From the NCBI GenBank assembly GCA_963576725.1, contig OY755251.1, forward strand, positions 36,111,302 to 36,175,301: a stretch of 64,000 nucleotides of DNA, written 5' to 3'. Under the pieces are notes generated by a model. That model did no database searches. It had not been told where the DNA came from and saw only the letters and a program-made list of their open reading frames with translations. Source of the stretch: Azorinus chamasolen. Taxonomy: Eukaryota > Mollusca > Bivalvia > Cardiida > Solecurtidae. Shown here one piece after another: positions 45,246-56,577 of this stretch. Both the position numbers and the translations under genes were made by a program. Within the stretch, counting starts at the first letter, position 1, and the number at the start of each line of letters is the position of its first letter.

Positions 45246-45470
45246 ACATAGTACCTGTACCCGGCCTGTCACACTATAGTGTATCCCTGAATACTGATTA
45301 AACCAAAGACCTATATAGATCTAATTAATGTGTTATCATAGGTCTGACTAAATGCAGAATTACTTCATATCTTCTTATGGCATATGTAACCAACTACCTG
45401 CAGATAAATGCCAGATTGTGACCAATGACAAAAATTGTAACAAATAATACAAATAGTAGAATATGTTTAC

Positions 45471-45540
45471 CTCTGCATTTGACATTTTATACATGGTATT
45501 CAACTGTTCCACAGTCCGTCGACACTGTGCAATACCAGAA
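45471..45540 (-). CDS. Harbinger Myb/SANT-like protein, exon 2
   Basis: 70 nt; acceptor CATTTTCAG, donor GTAAAC. It continues exon 1 in phase and reads SGIAQCRRTVEQLNTMYKMS, matching the .RT.EQL...Y stretch (third helix) of Myb/SANT-like domains. It ends in phase 0. Confidence 0.7.
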
Positions 45541-45911
45541 CTGAAAATGAAAATTACTATTAATTGTTAAACTGCATGTAGAATATAGCATTAAAGATCA
45601 ATTAACGTTTCCAGCTATTTCATTTACATAAGAAATACGCTTTGGTTTTGATAGGTATAGTGTATAGCACTTTGATTTTATTTATTTAATTCCTATTGTA
45701 CAGTGACTGTGTATACATTATTGAAGATTGTGCTAGACATGCAGTTAAACAGTAGATATTTCTCCATGTTTCTAATGGAACTTGCTATTTTCTGTTACCC
45801 ATCTGTGTCTGTATATATACGTCATATGGTCCTATAAAGTCTTTTACACGACGGTTAGCCTAATTGCGCATCAATAAAATAATATCCGGGTCAAGCTAGA
45901 AAAGTTCGTAC

Positions 45912-46132
45912 CTGTTCATCTCTTCCAATATGCGCTCCCAGCACGCATCTTTCTTTTTTGCCCCTGTTGTAGCACCTTCGAATTTGGCAAATAAATCATT
46001 GTAATGGTTATTGATCAACTTTACAGCAAACAACCGTTCATTCTCAGTCCAGCTGACACTCGGCTTTTCCATTGTGTACGAGGTTTTTGACAGACGGCGG
46101 TTATTATTGTTTATATTGGCAACATACGACAA
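45912..46132 (-). CDS. Harbinger Myb/SANT-like DNA-binding protein, exon 1
   Basis: Start ATG at 46132, or more likely at 46072 (MEKPSVSWTENERLF). The domain reads SWTENERLFAVKLI, YNDLFAKFEG, TGAKKKDACWERILEEMN, the standard Myb/SANT-like pattern (W.E.E...L..L.......LF.KF.G......K..W..I...N). It stops at the donor G|GTACGAAC (45911). In PIF/Harbinger elements this protein binds the TIR region and helps import the transposase into the nucleus. It sits just inside the right TIR, pointing inward. The coding sequence shows no lesion in this exon. Confidence 0.8.
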
Positions 46133-46349
46133 TCACGCCTCCGAAAGAAGAATTTTTCCGCTAAAGCCGCTAAAACATTGAAAAAATGACGCGAGCTTGA
46201 GACCGATTTTCGGCTCAAAGAATCGGGATCAACTTGTGCTTCGTGAATACCAATTTTCGAATCCGGCTCAAGTGAGCCGGAAAATGAAGCTCGGTGATCC
46301 TGAGACTGATCCCGATTATATATTTTTTGTGAACACGGAGTCTGGGCCA

Positions 46350-46970
46350 ACCTTGCACATCACGATTATTGTAAAGAATCACTCTCTAGAAACCCAACAC
46401 TTCTACTGGTGACAGTATTTGCAAACCTAGAAATAAGAAGACGACACTTAAAGACGTCACTTAAAGACATAAAAATTGTCTCAATATGACAAAATACTTC
46501 CTCATTTTGGACGAAAGGTCTGCCAATTCAAACGAGTGTGAAACGTTCTGAAAACGTTTGATCATGTCATTCACATGACCGCTTCATTGGTATAATTTAG
46601 TTTACTTTTCCTGCCCAAAATATGTAGGAATGCTTCGGGTCACTTTCATAACGATAAGAGTGGGATTTCAAGGGGCATTATTGTTTAACCGCTTAACTTC
46701 TCATTAGCGTTTGACCTAGAATCGCAGGCACATCGCAAGGCAGGGGTGTGGTATTTGCTGTATTGAAAATTTAAGAATTAGACATATAGATCCGCCTACG
46801 GGGCATTAATACACAAACATGTTAAATTGGACGTCGCACTGGTACGATAGATGAATCCGATCTGCGATACTAAAGACTAGCTTCCGCCAGTCTAAAACAC
46901 GCACGCAAATATTACTGCAGATAGGTAAGTCTGCATAACATGGCAGAACATAATTAAGGCAACATATAAA
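46350..46970. other. No gene seen
   Basis: Sequence right of the Harbinger TIR. No ORF or repeat structure that I can name. Confidence 0.4.
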
Positions 46971-46974
46971 AATA

Positions 46975-47300
46975 CCTTGAAAGTGGGAGATCCTTCGAAA
47001 GCAAAAGTAGCAATGCAACATGAGAACATTGCAACATTACTCACGCCCCCTAGCGCCGGCTTAGGCAGTATTCAACTTTCAGAACTGATGACGTCAAAAC
47101 CAATGATCACGAAGGACCAGAAAATATAACAACACTGAGAATGAAGTACAGGACGACCTTTGGCGGCCCAAACAAAAGCATTTATCACCTGGTGTTATGA
47201 AGTAAATATATCCTGAAAGTGGGAGATCATTCGAAAGCAAAAGTAGCAATGCAAAAAGGGAAAAATGCACACTAGACACCAAGGATAACACAAACAATGA
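46975..47300 (+). repeat. Dispersed repeat with 'GDPSKA' segment, copy A
   Basis: Contains GTGGGAGATCCTTCGAAAGC twice (about 46981 and 47218), CACGCCCCCTAGCGCCGGC and GACCAGAAAATATAACAACA. Related copies lie at about 47460-47660 (inverse), 48540-48880 and 62195-62545 (inverse). Confidence 0.7.
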
Positions 47301-47459
47301 AAATATGTATAGTGCATATATTGTCTGATTTTAATTTGCCGATAAGCCCTTTTGGTTTCACACAGGCGTGTCCTATCAATAGTATTGCAATTCTTGTTTT
47401 TATCGTAGAACTGATTGGCAAGTTAATGTCATACAAATTTATTAGACACTTTTTACATC

Positions 47460-47660
47460 ACAACCAGTGTTGTTATATTTTCTGGTCCTTCGGGATCATT
47501 AGTATTAAAAATTGAATTCTGCTTAAGCCAGTGCTTGAGGACGTGAGTAGTGTTGCACTTTCAATTACTACTCATGAACAGACTCAATAAAACCGAATCT
47601 GCAATTTCCTCTTCTTGCATGTCTACTTCTGCTTTCGAAGGATCACCCATTTTCAGAATA
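47460..47660 (-). repeat. Dispersed repeat with 'GDPSKA' segment, copy B
   Basis: On the - strand it can read MGDPSKAEVDMQEEEIADSV, then LLSLFMSSN and a stop, before ACTCACGTCCTCAAGCACTG. The protein-like reading is shared with copies C and D. Confidence 0.7.
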
Positions 47661-48284
47661 TATCTGCAATAAATTTATTGCAACATTGGTTATTATTGCA
47701 GAAATAGTTGTAACAAAGCTCAAACATGTCCACTTCTGGTTATCTCCTCATCTCTTTCTTTGTCTCCCTTGCAAATTACTAGTAGATTGTCTCAATTAAT
47801 ATAAAGGTTAAACATTAAACAGGACAAGAATTGGATGTGCGCACAATATACAAAACACAATTTGAATATGGAAAAACACCTTGACCAAAGTATGTTGGCG
47901 CTACGTGATCTGTCTAGAGTCGCAGTGCCCTCAATATCAAACCACCAATGCCAGTGTTACATTGCCCTAGACTCTGCCCAGCCAGGACAATACTTTTCAA
48001 ATCGGTGTTTTATGACGTTATATCTTATCTTATTCTTGTGAAAGTTATGTTGTCACATCTAGTCTTTTGCTTTCGATGATTTGATTCAAGTTTGGTTTAA
48101 AAAACGACACTGCGACACATATTCGTCATATAACTCAGATATGCTGTCGGTGGTGATCTGGCAATGAACAAGGCAACCGCACTAATGCACCGCAAACTGC
48201 CAGTATGTAGTTATAAATTATTTACTGTACTTATGTCTGCAATATGGCATTGTAGTTGCAAGCTGTTACCCTTATGATTGGTGT

Positions 48285-48510
48285 TTAACCCTTTCACCGC
48301 CAATGTCGCATAAATGCACCACGACAAATAGCACAGTCTCAGATCAGACGGCGTCTGATCAGGGACTTCACTTTTTGTCTCAGTCTTTATTTCTATATAT
48401 GTGCTTTATTCTTTTAAAATTTGGATCTATTTATCTTAGTTCCTTATTTTACTGAATGATTTAACAAACTTTCCAGACGACAATTAGAAATGTGGCACCG
48501 AAAGGGTTAA
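48285..48510. mobile_element. TTAA-ended MITE, short GATCAGAC palindrome
   Basis: TTAACCCTTTCACCGCC at 48285 and GGCACCGAAAGGGTTAA to 48510 (226 bp). The core is CTCAGATCAGACGGCGTCTG then ATCAGGG. The ends are imperfect inverted repeats. Confidence 0.75.
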
Positions 48511-48539
48511 AGACAGGCAATAATACAACCTGTGCGAAA

Positions 48540-48880
48540 TAATTAATTGGTAGGTACGTTTGATGTTGAATCAATCTTGTGAAACTGAAGAACAGAAACA
48601 TGTGGATATGATAGAAATGAGCTTCTCGTGCATTTGATGCAGTTGCTAGTAGTTGCAAACATCTTGATAGGACACAAACAATTAGGATGCAAACAAATAT
48701 TCTGAAAATGGATGATCCTTCGAAAGAAAAAGTAGAAATGCAAAAGGAAAAAAGTTCAGACTCAGTTTTATCGAGTCTGTTCATGAGTAGTACTCACCCC
48801 CCCCCAGCACCAGCTTAAGCAGTATTCAATTTTCAAAACTAAAAACATCAATACTAACGATCCCGAAGGCCTACATGGGC
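48540..48880 (+). repeat. Dispersed repeat with 'GDPSKA' segment, copy C
   Basis: Reads MDDPSKEKVEMQKEKSSDSV then LSSLFMSS from about 48709, followed by a C-run and CAGCACCAGCTTAAGCAG. TTGCTAGTAGTTGCAAAC occurs just before it and again at about 49101. Confidence 0.65.
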
Positions 48881-49395
48881 TTATCAGCAAATTACGAAAC
48901 TAACAATGTGTCATTTGTTTTTATATATTGATTGGATTAAAATACCACTCTCTACCACAATAATTTGCGAGACTGGTAGAGATGTAAACAATGCTAAAAC
49001 TTATATTGCAATTACGTGCCAACAGGTTCCTCAGTAAAAACCAGAATTGCAATAACATGTTCTACATAGCAGAAATAAGGAACGGGTGTATTGATGGAGT
49101 TTGCTAGTAGTTGCAAAATCTTGAAAAGACACCTTGGTGAAAACAAGGACCACACTCGACTTATAAGTAGATCATGCAATTAACCATATATCACTAAGTC
49201 TTGTTAGTGTTTGAACATCTGCTGACTTGGTAGACTAGTTGCTAGTATGTTTGTTTGTTTTGAAGGATGTTGCAAACATCTTTGTGCAGTCTATTTCTAT
49301 GATATGGAAACCTAAATTGGTTTAGCAGCAAATTACGCAATTACCCAAACAACATCCGATTTTGAACTTATACGTTCAGGATATATTATATACAG
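48881..49395. other. No gene seen
   Basis: Unassigned AT-rich DNA. Only short repeats shared with the dispersed 'GDPSKA' family flank (GCTAGTAGTTGCAAA) were noticed. Confidence 0.4.
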
Positions 49396-49550
49396 TGCAG
49401 TTTCGATTATTCAAATATTTTGTAGAGAAGAATTTAGACCGTCATAGAGGAGCTTTCTGCATGACTTTCACCGTGCATTAGGCTGTCACCTGTCTTAAAG
49501 ATCGATAATGATACATATTTTAGTGTTCGAATAATCGAGAGTTCACAGTA
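49396..49550. mobile_element. TA-type MITE, 'tcgattattcaaat' ends
   Basis: TACAGTGCAGTTTCGATTAT at the left and ATAATCGAGAGTTCACAGTA at the right are inverted. Inside lies one arm of the GGAGCTTTCTGCATGACTTT hairpin family. Confidence 0.65.
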
Positions 49551-49741
49551 TTTTAATTCTGACTGAAGTAAAGATGAAGACTGTACATAGAATTTCCCTC
49601 AAAGTCTCTGTGAACAGAGCCAATAACAAAGTTTAATGCAAATCTGGCTGAAACGTCGAAACAGCTGAAAATGTATATTTCGTAACTTTAATTAAACAAA
49701 CGCTTAATTATGTTTATCACAATTTTCACCACATGTGAATT

Positions 49742-50023
49742 CGGTTAAACCTCTCTAAAACGGCCACTAAATTAATTGTGTTAATTAGTTGGTATTTAGG
49801 ACAGGTGGCTGATTAAAGCAAGGTGAAAGTAAAACAAAACGCTCCTATAAGAGCGTTCTGTTTTACCTCCACCTTGCTTTAAGCAGCCACCTGTCTTTAA
49901 CACAAATACTTGATATAATCTAGTAGCCGTTATAGAGAGGTACTCTAGTGGCCGTTATAGAGAGGTAATTTAGTGGCCGTTATAGAGAGGTAATTGAGTG
50001 GCAGTCATAGAGAGGTTTTACTG
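49742..50023. mobile_element. TA-type MITE with repeated ends
   Basis: Left end AAACCTCTCTAAAACGGCC. The right end holds four tandem units of AGTGGCCGTTATAGAGAGG (49925-50015) and finishes GGTTTTACTG. The central hairpin is ACAGGTGGCTGATTAAAGCA against its inverse, with a perfect AACGCTCCTATAAGAGCGTT tip. Confidence 0.7.
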
Positions 50024-50390
50024 TTGTTTCATGCATGATAGTAAGCCCGTAGAAGTAAGTGTGCAAGGGTATGTTAGATCGGACACGTAAATGTTCATAT
50101 TTGGTTAGTTACATTATTTGCTGATAAGCATACATGTATTTGGGATGTGTTATCATATGTGTTTCGTATCAGAATGTTTGCAAACTGGGGTTAGGGTTAG
50201 CCTACAATGAACTAGTATATCATTTCTTACATCTGGAAAATTTTAATGCAATTCTGACTTATTGAAGAAATGGTTGGCCTTTAATACTTCAACCAGTTTT
50301 GCAATAACATTATTGTTACAAGTAGGGGAAAAGAGAAGAAAGATTTGTAGCCATAGACATTGAATTTGAACTTTGTTATGCATATAAAGT

Positions 50391-50840
50391 AAACCCCTCT
50401 AAACCAGAATTCTAACAGAAGTCAGAAACTTTTAGGCAGGTAATTGCTTAATGCAGAGTGAAAGTCATGCGAAAAACTTATAGAAGATCGTTTAAATGTA
50501 TTTCAACCTGCACCTGTCTCCAAGACCGATATTTTTACTAAATGTAACGTCCGGTGTAGGTAGCTGTATCGAACTGTATGGTGCAGGTACCTGTTGGAAT
50601 ATCATACTGGCCACTCCATATAGACCCAGTATGAAATCTACATCCGATTTCCAGTAGAACCTGTCCTAAGCGTTCATTCATTATTGAACGCTGAAGTCTA
50701 GGTGGTTGCGTAATCCAAAAAGTAATACAGAAAACTTCTATAGATGTGTCTGCATTACTTTTGACCTACATTAGACTATTACCTGCCTTAGAGACCCATA
50801 AGTGCACATCTTTTTGATAGCTATAAGGTAGGTATTACTG
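50391..50840. repeat. Two degenerate TA-type MITEs
   Basis: The first starts at about 50391 (AGTAAACCCCTCTAAACCAG), the second at about 50653 (AGTAGAACCTGTCCTAAGCG). The second ends near GGTATTACTGTA (50840). Both have weak versions of the family hairpin. Confidence 0.55.
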
Positions 50841-51246
50841 TAATACACAGGCTGGTAACTATTGGATCTCATTGGCGGCGTGACTCCATTTGTTCCATCG
50901 GTCGGTTTTGATAAGGAAAACGGATAACGTCGCGATAGGTGTATATTGATTCAAACAGACTAACATCAATTGGGATTTGTATAACGTATGACTAGAGGAC
51001 TTGTAATCATGGTAAATATGTGTTTGTTATTTCATCATTAGAATAATAATGAGCTTCGAGATTTTTTTCCGCATTTGCAAACAGCGCAGACCCAGATCAG
51101 AGAGCTGCTGTAATAGTTATACGCCGTTTGTCAAAGCAAAAGAAATGTCATTTTTCCTTGTGCTGTAATAAATATTCTCAAAATAAATATTCACAAATCG
51201 CTTTCTTAATTTAACCCTTACACCATGAATGTTATTGTAAGAAATA

Positions 51247-51320
51247 TTAACCCTTTCCCTTATGTGCAAACAGAGTAGACACTTACAGGATCCGTCTGAT
51301 CAGGGTCTGCTCTTTTAATA
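51247..51320. mobile_element. GATCAGAC MITE, left part
   Basis: TTAACCCTTTCCCTTATG at 51247, then the core with GTCTGATCAGGGTCTGC. It stops where the SINE-like sequence starts (about 51325). Confidence 0.6.
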
Positions 51321-51329
51321 TCAACTGTA

Positions 51330-51492
51330 TAGCTGTGAGGGTCTTTAGCCGGTACTACTGTCGCATGATTGCGCCATGTGCTAGCAGTGCTCAATATTGT
51401 AGGCGAATGACTCAATGACCAGGGGAGTAAATGTACAGTCGGCTGAACGGTCATTCGGACTGAACGTAGACTATAACTAGGTACTTTACTTC
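51330..51492 (+). repeat. SINE body, 5'-truncated, + orientation
   Basis: Body without the tRNA head: TAGCCGGTACTACTG, GCATGATTGCGCCA, CAATGACCAGGGGAGTAAAT, CGTAGACTATAACTAGGTAC. It is the inverse of the SINE at 51690-51990. Confidence 0.75.
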
Positions 51493-51689
51493 CCATTAAT
51501 AAACCGAGTAAACATGGATCAGGCTGCTCATATATGAACCGTCTGATGTTGGTCTACTCTGTTTCCAAAGGTTTATTTACCGGGTAATGGGGTCCATTTA
51601 GACTGATGAACATGCATATAGAACCTTTTGAATAAGTTTTAGTTGCCCCCCCCCCCACTAGTGCATTAACCTGTTACCTAATACTAAAA

Positions 51690-51990
51690 AAGTACCTAGT
51701 TATAGTCTACTTTCAGTCCGAATGACCGTTCAGCCGACTGTACATTTACTCCCCTGGTCATTGAGTCATTGGCCTACAATATTGAGCACTGCTAACATAT
51801 GGCGCAATCATGCAGCCGCAGTACCGGCGAGTGACCCCCACAGGTACCCATTTTAACCCCTGGGTGGAGAGTATGTGCGGGTGGGAGACACGGAAAAGCG
51901 TCTCTGAAATTTCCGGGTGGGACCGGGATTTGAACCCCGGACCTCCGGACTGATAGTCAAGCGCGTTACCACTAGACCACCGCCACCTAC
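51690..51990 (-). repeat. tRNA-derived SINE, about 300 bp
   Basis: The head (51987-51914, - strand) has an A box (TGGTCTAGTGGTAA) and a B box (GGTTCAAATCC), with a CCGGG/CCCGG T-stem and acceptor arms that pair at most positions. The anticodon loop would read CTATCAG (ATC), but the stem has mismatches. The body follows (CGGAAATTTCAGAGACGC, GGGTACCTGTGGGGGT, CAATGACCAGGGGAG), and the 3' end is ...CTATAACTAGGTAC. RNA polymerase III promoters of this kind drive SINE transcription. The head is not a functional tRNA gene. Confidence 0.8.
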
Positions 51991-52224
51991 AATACTAGCC
52001 CTTTTTGACATATTTGCAAACAGAGTAAACACAAAGTCGTATGATCAGTCTTCATAAACATTTACCTAATCAATTATCAAGATATCATATCTTATATCAA
52101 TATTAAAATTTATATTATTTCGTATTTCATATTCGTCTGATCTTGTTCTGCTCTGTTTATAAAGGTGTCGACTAGGGTAGACTCAGATCAGATAGTTCTT
52201 GTGAATGGATTCATTCGGTAGTTC

Positions 52225-55200
52225 TCTAAAGTTCTTATCAAACATTTGATGGAGGCTGTCTATATTCTCAAAAGTTTGATGGTCTTCCAGTTAATCTAAA
52301 AAGTGTGTTGGATTATATCAGGCTAATTGACTGTGTCAGTAAGTTTAAAAAGTTTGATGGACTCTGTCAGTCCTTCTCCAAAGCTTGATGTACTCAGTCA
52401 CTGGTTTTTGATGGACTCTGTCAGTGGTTTTTGATGGACTCAGTCAATGTTTTTTGATGGACTCAGTCAGTGGTTTTTAATGGACTCGGTCAGCGGTTTT
52501 TGATGGACTCTGTCAGCGGTTTTTGATGGACTGTGTCAATAATTCTCAAACGTTAAATGGACTATGTCAGTAATTCTCAAAGGTCTGATGGACTGTGTCA
52601 GTAATTCTCAAAGGTCTGATGGACTCTGTCAGTAATTCTCAAAGGCCTGATGGACTGTGTCAGTAATTCTCAAAGGTCTAATGGACTGTGTCAGTAATTC
52701 TCAAAGGCCTGATGGTCTGTGTAAGTAATTCTCAAAGGCCTGATGGACTGTGTCAGTAATTCTCAAAGGTCTAATGGACTGTGTCAGTAATTCTCAAAGG
52801 TCTGATGGACTCTGTCAGTAATTCTCAAAGGTCTGATGGACCCTGTCAGTAATTCTCAAAGGTCTGATGGATTCTGTCAGTAATTCTCAAAGGTCTGATG
52901 GACCCTGTCAGTAATTCTCAAAGGTCTGATGGATTCTGTCAGTAATTCTCAAAGGTCTGATGGATTCTGTCAGTAATTCTCAAAGGTCTGATGGATTCTG
53001 TCAGTAATTCTCAAAGGTCTGATGGATTCTGTCAGTAATTTTCAAAGGTCTGATGGACTGTGTCAGTAATTTTCAAAGGTCTGATGGTCTCTGTCAGTAA
53101 TTCTCAAAGGTCTAATGGACTGTGTCAGTAATTCTCAAAGGTCTGATGGACTCTGTCAGTAATTCTCAAAGGTCTGATGGACTGTGTCAGTAATTTTCAA
53201 AGGTCTGATGGACTCTGTCAGTAATTCTCAAAGGTCTGATGGACCCTGTCAGTAATTTTCAAGGGTCTGATGGACTCTGTCAGTAATTTTCAAAGGTCTG
53301 ATGGACTCTGTCAGTAATTCTCAAATGTCTGATGGACTGTGTCAGTAATTCTCAAAGGTCTAATGGACTGTGTCAGTAATTCTCAAAGGCCTGATGGACT
53401 GTGTCAGTAATTCTCAAAGGCCTGATGGACTGTGTCAGTAATTCTCAAAGGTCTAATGGACTGTGTCAGTAATTCTCAAAGGTCTGATGGACTCTGTCAG
53501 TAATTCTCAAAGGTCTGATGGACCCTGTCAGTGATTCTCAAAGGTCTGATGGATTCTGTCAGTAATTATCAAAGGTCTGATGGACCCTGTCAGTAATTCT
53601 CAAAGGTCTGATGGATTCTGTCAGTAATTCTCAAAGGTCTGATGGATTCTGTCAGTAATTCTCAAAGGTCTGATGGGTTCTGTCAGTAATTCTCAAAGGT
53701 CTGATGGACCCTGTCAGTAATTTTCAAGTGTCTGATGGACTCTGTCAGTAATTTTCAAAGGTCTGATGGACTCTGTCAGTAATTCTCAAATGTCTGATGG
53801 ACTGTGTCAGTAATTCTCAAAGGTCTAATGGACTGTGTCAGTAATTCTCAAATGCCTGATGGACTGTGTCAGTAATTCTCAAAGGCCTGATGGACTGTGT
53901 CAGTAATTCTCAAAGGTCTAATGGACTGTGTCAGTAATTCTCAAAGGTCTGATGGACTCTGTCAGTAATTCTCAAAGGTCTGATGGACCCTGTCAGTGAT
54001 TCTCAAAGGTCTGATGGATTCTGTCAGTAATTATCAAAGGTCTGATGGACCCTGTCAGTAATTCTCAAAGGTCTGATGGATTCTGTCAGTAATTCTCAAA
54101 GGTCTGATGGATTCTGTCAGTAATTCTCAAAGGTCTGATGGGTTCTGTCAGTAATTTTCAAAGGTCTGATGGACTGTGTCAGTAATTTTCAAAGGTCTGA
54201 TGGATTCTGTCAGTAATTCTCAAAGGTCTGATGGACTGTGTCAGTAATTCTCAAAGGTCTGATGGTCTCTGTCAGTAATTCTCAAAGGTCTGATGGACTG
54301 TGTCAGTAATTCTCAAAGGTCTGATGGACTGTGTCAGTAATTCACAAAGGTCTGATGGACTGTGTCAGTAATTTTCAAAGGTCTGATGGACTCTGTCAGT
54401 AATTCTCAAAGGTCTGATGGACCCTGTCAGTAATTCTCAAGGGTCTGATGGACTCTGTCAGTAATTTTCAAAGGTCTGATGGACTCTGTCAGTAATTCTC
54501 AAAGGTCTAATGGTCTCTGTCAGTAATTCTCAAAGGTCTGATGGACTGTGTCAGTAATTCTCAAAGGTCTGATGGACTCTGTCAGTAATTCTCAAAGGCC
54601 TGATGGACTCTGTCAGTAATTCTCAAAGGTCTAATGGTCTCTGTCAGTAATTCTCAAAGGTCTGATGGACTGTGTCAGTAATTCTCAAAGGTCTGATGGA
54701 CTATGTTAGTAGCTCTCAAATATTTGATGAACTGTTTAAAAAATGATAAATTCTGTCAGTAGTTCTCAAAGTTTCATATACTGTTTCAAGTATTCTCAAA
54801 AGTTTGAAGGACTCTGTCAGAAGTTCTCAAATGTTTGAAGTACAGTGTCAGAAGTTCTCCAGACTTTAATTGACTCTGTAAGTAGTTCTGAACAGTTTGA
54901 TTGACTGTGTCTGTAGTTTTCAAATGTTTGATGGATACTGTGTCAATTGTAGTCAAAAGTTTGAAGGACTCTGTCGGCAGTTCTCTAAGGTTTTATGGAT
55001 TATTTCAGTAGTTCTATCATGTTTCATTGGCAGTGCCAGTATTTTTCCAACATTTGATTGAGTATTCAAATGTTTGATGGACTGAATTCGAAGTTCTTAG
55101 AAAATATCCGAAGTTCTTAGAAAATTGATGGACTATGACCATAGTTCTCAAAAGTTTAATGAAATATCAGTAATTCCCAAAAGTATGATGATTTCAGTAT

Positions 55201-55600
55201 TTTTAAAAGTTGATGGAAATTGTCCCTAGTTCTCAAACGTTTAATGGACTTTCAGTAGTTTTCTACAGTTTAATGGACTCAGTCAATAGTTCTCAAGTCT
55301 TATGGACACTGTCAGTAATTCTTAAAAGTGTAATGACTCAATCAGTAGTTCTCAAAATATATGGACGCTGCCAGTAGTTCTCAAAATCTATGGACGCTGC
55401 CAGTAGTTCTAAAAAGTGTGATGGACACCGTCATTAGTTCTTTAATTTATGATGACAATAATTCTCAAAAGTTTGATGGACTGTGTGAGTAGTACGTACT
55501 CAAATGTTTAATTGAATGTATCCGTTGTTCTAAAAAAATTATGAACTTTCAGTAGTTCTCAAAAGTTTGATTAACTCTGCCATTATTTATCAAAATTAAG
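52225..55600. repeat. Large minisatellite: 31-bp unit, with a 23-bp side block
   Basis: From about 52545 to 54712 there are some 70 units of 31 bp (AGGTCTGATGGACTSTGTCA then GTAATTCTCAA). At 52405-52525 the same core recurs with a 23-bp period (TTTTTGATGGACTCTGTCAG then TGG). Both sides fade into degenerate units (52225-52400; 54713-55600). A higher-order repeat of 465 bp (15 units) is visible: the variant TCAAATGTCT is at 53321 and 53786, and GACCCTGTCAGTGATTCTC at 53521 and 53986. 31 is not a multiple of 3, and no coding is supported. Confidence 0.95.
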
Positions 55601-55630
55601 TAAAGGGTAAAATACAGTCAGCCAGGGTTT

Positions 55631-55770
55631 TTAACCTTTCCCTAATACAAACGCTTTCTCACACCTTTGCAAACAGGGTAGATCAAAATCAGACGGCTCC
55701 TTATACTGTTATAGATATTCAACTAACATATATTCATAATGTCATTATATCGTACATCAATACATTAGAA
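55631..55770. mobile_element. GATCAGAC MITE, degenerate
   Basis: TTAACCTTTCCCTAATAC at 55631, then GCAAACAGGGTAGATCAAAA. The right end is unclear. Confidence 0.5.
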
Positions 55771-55914
55771 CATATCTAAAACGACCATCAAAAAGATCTA
55801 ATTATGGTTCTGTAACGAAGGTGGTAGCTTAATGCTGGTTAAAAGTAATGCAGAAAGCTTCTAAATGAGCTTATTGCATTTATTTTTGCCCTGCATGAGA
55901 CAATCGCCTGATTT

Positions 55915-56145
55915 TTAACCCACTCCCTTATATTGTAGCTTTTTGACACCCCTGCAAGAGCCACTAATCAAAACCATTGTGATAAATGGAACAATTGCTC
56001 TATATAGTAGCAAATGCTCTATTCATCACAATGGTTTCAAAATTCCACTATTCTAAACTTATCATTTTTTTATAGTAAATTCTCCTATTCGGTAGATTTA
56101 TCTAAAGTGGTTGGGTCTAAAATAGCTTATGAGGTAATGGGTTAA
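55915..56145. mobile_element. TTAA-ended MITE, 'gagcatttgctcc' subfamily, complete
   Basis: TTAACCCACTCCCTTATA to TATGAGGTAATGGGTTAA (231 bp). The centre pairs AAAACCATTGTGATAAATGG with CATCACAATGGTTTC, with ATTGCTC/GCAAATG arms. Confidence 0.75.
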
Positions 56146-56577
56146 GACTCATATGTTCAAAATAAAATAAAAAATTAAAAAAATAAGAAACTAATAGGAT
56201 AGGTTACACTGCAGTCAACTTAGAAATGATTAACTAACAAGCATTAATGTTGTGTTACAAGATTCAAGATTCAAGAAGTTTTATTGTAACTTAAACATAT
56301 AATGTTTCTCGTTACATACATCATATATACATCATATATACACACACACATGACAATATAGTTTTAGAATATACAACAATGTAACCGAATCACATAAACA
56401 GTTTTGTAATTCCACGATGTATTCATAATTTGAACACATTAATGAGGTTGAATTCTGACGTAAGTGTACTATACTCAAATATTTTAATTAAAATTCTAAA
56501 TACAACACCTGTAACAGTTCATCAGAGATTTCATGAACACAATCATCAAATATTATATATCATTGTAATATACCATT

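Larger units (their letters stand above)
26126..46348. mobile_element. PIF/Harbinger transposon, about 20.2 kb with nested insertions
   Basis: Left end GGCCCCGTGTTCACAAAA (26126) and right end TTTTGTGAACACGG...GGGCC (to 46348) are inverted. Both subterminal regions carry CGGCTCAAG, TCGGTCTCAAG and GATC(C/T)TGAG motifs. Between them are exons of both standard Harbinger proteins: a HARBI1-type transposase on + and a Myb/SANT-like DNA-binding protein on -, transcribed toward each other. Everything else is explained mainly by insertions, chiefly an L1-like LINE in a transposase intron. The terminal bases differ slightly between ends and no clean 3-bp target duplication could be assigned. The one-element reading therefore rests on TIRs plus gene order. 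Confidence 0.7.

Noticed and set aside
26121..46352. A clean target duplication for the 20-kb Harbinger
   Set aside because: AACC occurs near both ends, but the terminal bases do not align exactly, so no duplication is claimed.
51914..51987. A functional tRNA gene on the - strand
   Set aside because: A and B boxes are good, but the acceptor and anticodon stems contain mismatches and the sequence continues into a repeated SINE body with an inverted second copy.
52545..54712. 31-bp regular repeats as a CRISPR array
   Set aside because: There are no unique spacers; the units are directly adjacent and the context is eukaryotic. It is a minisatellite.
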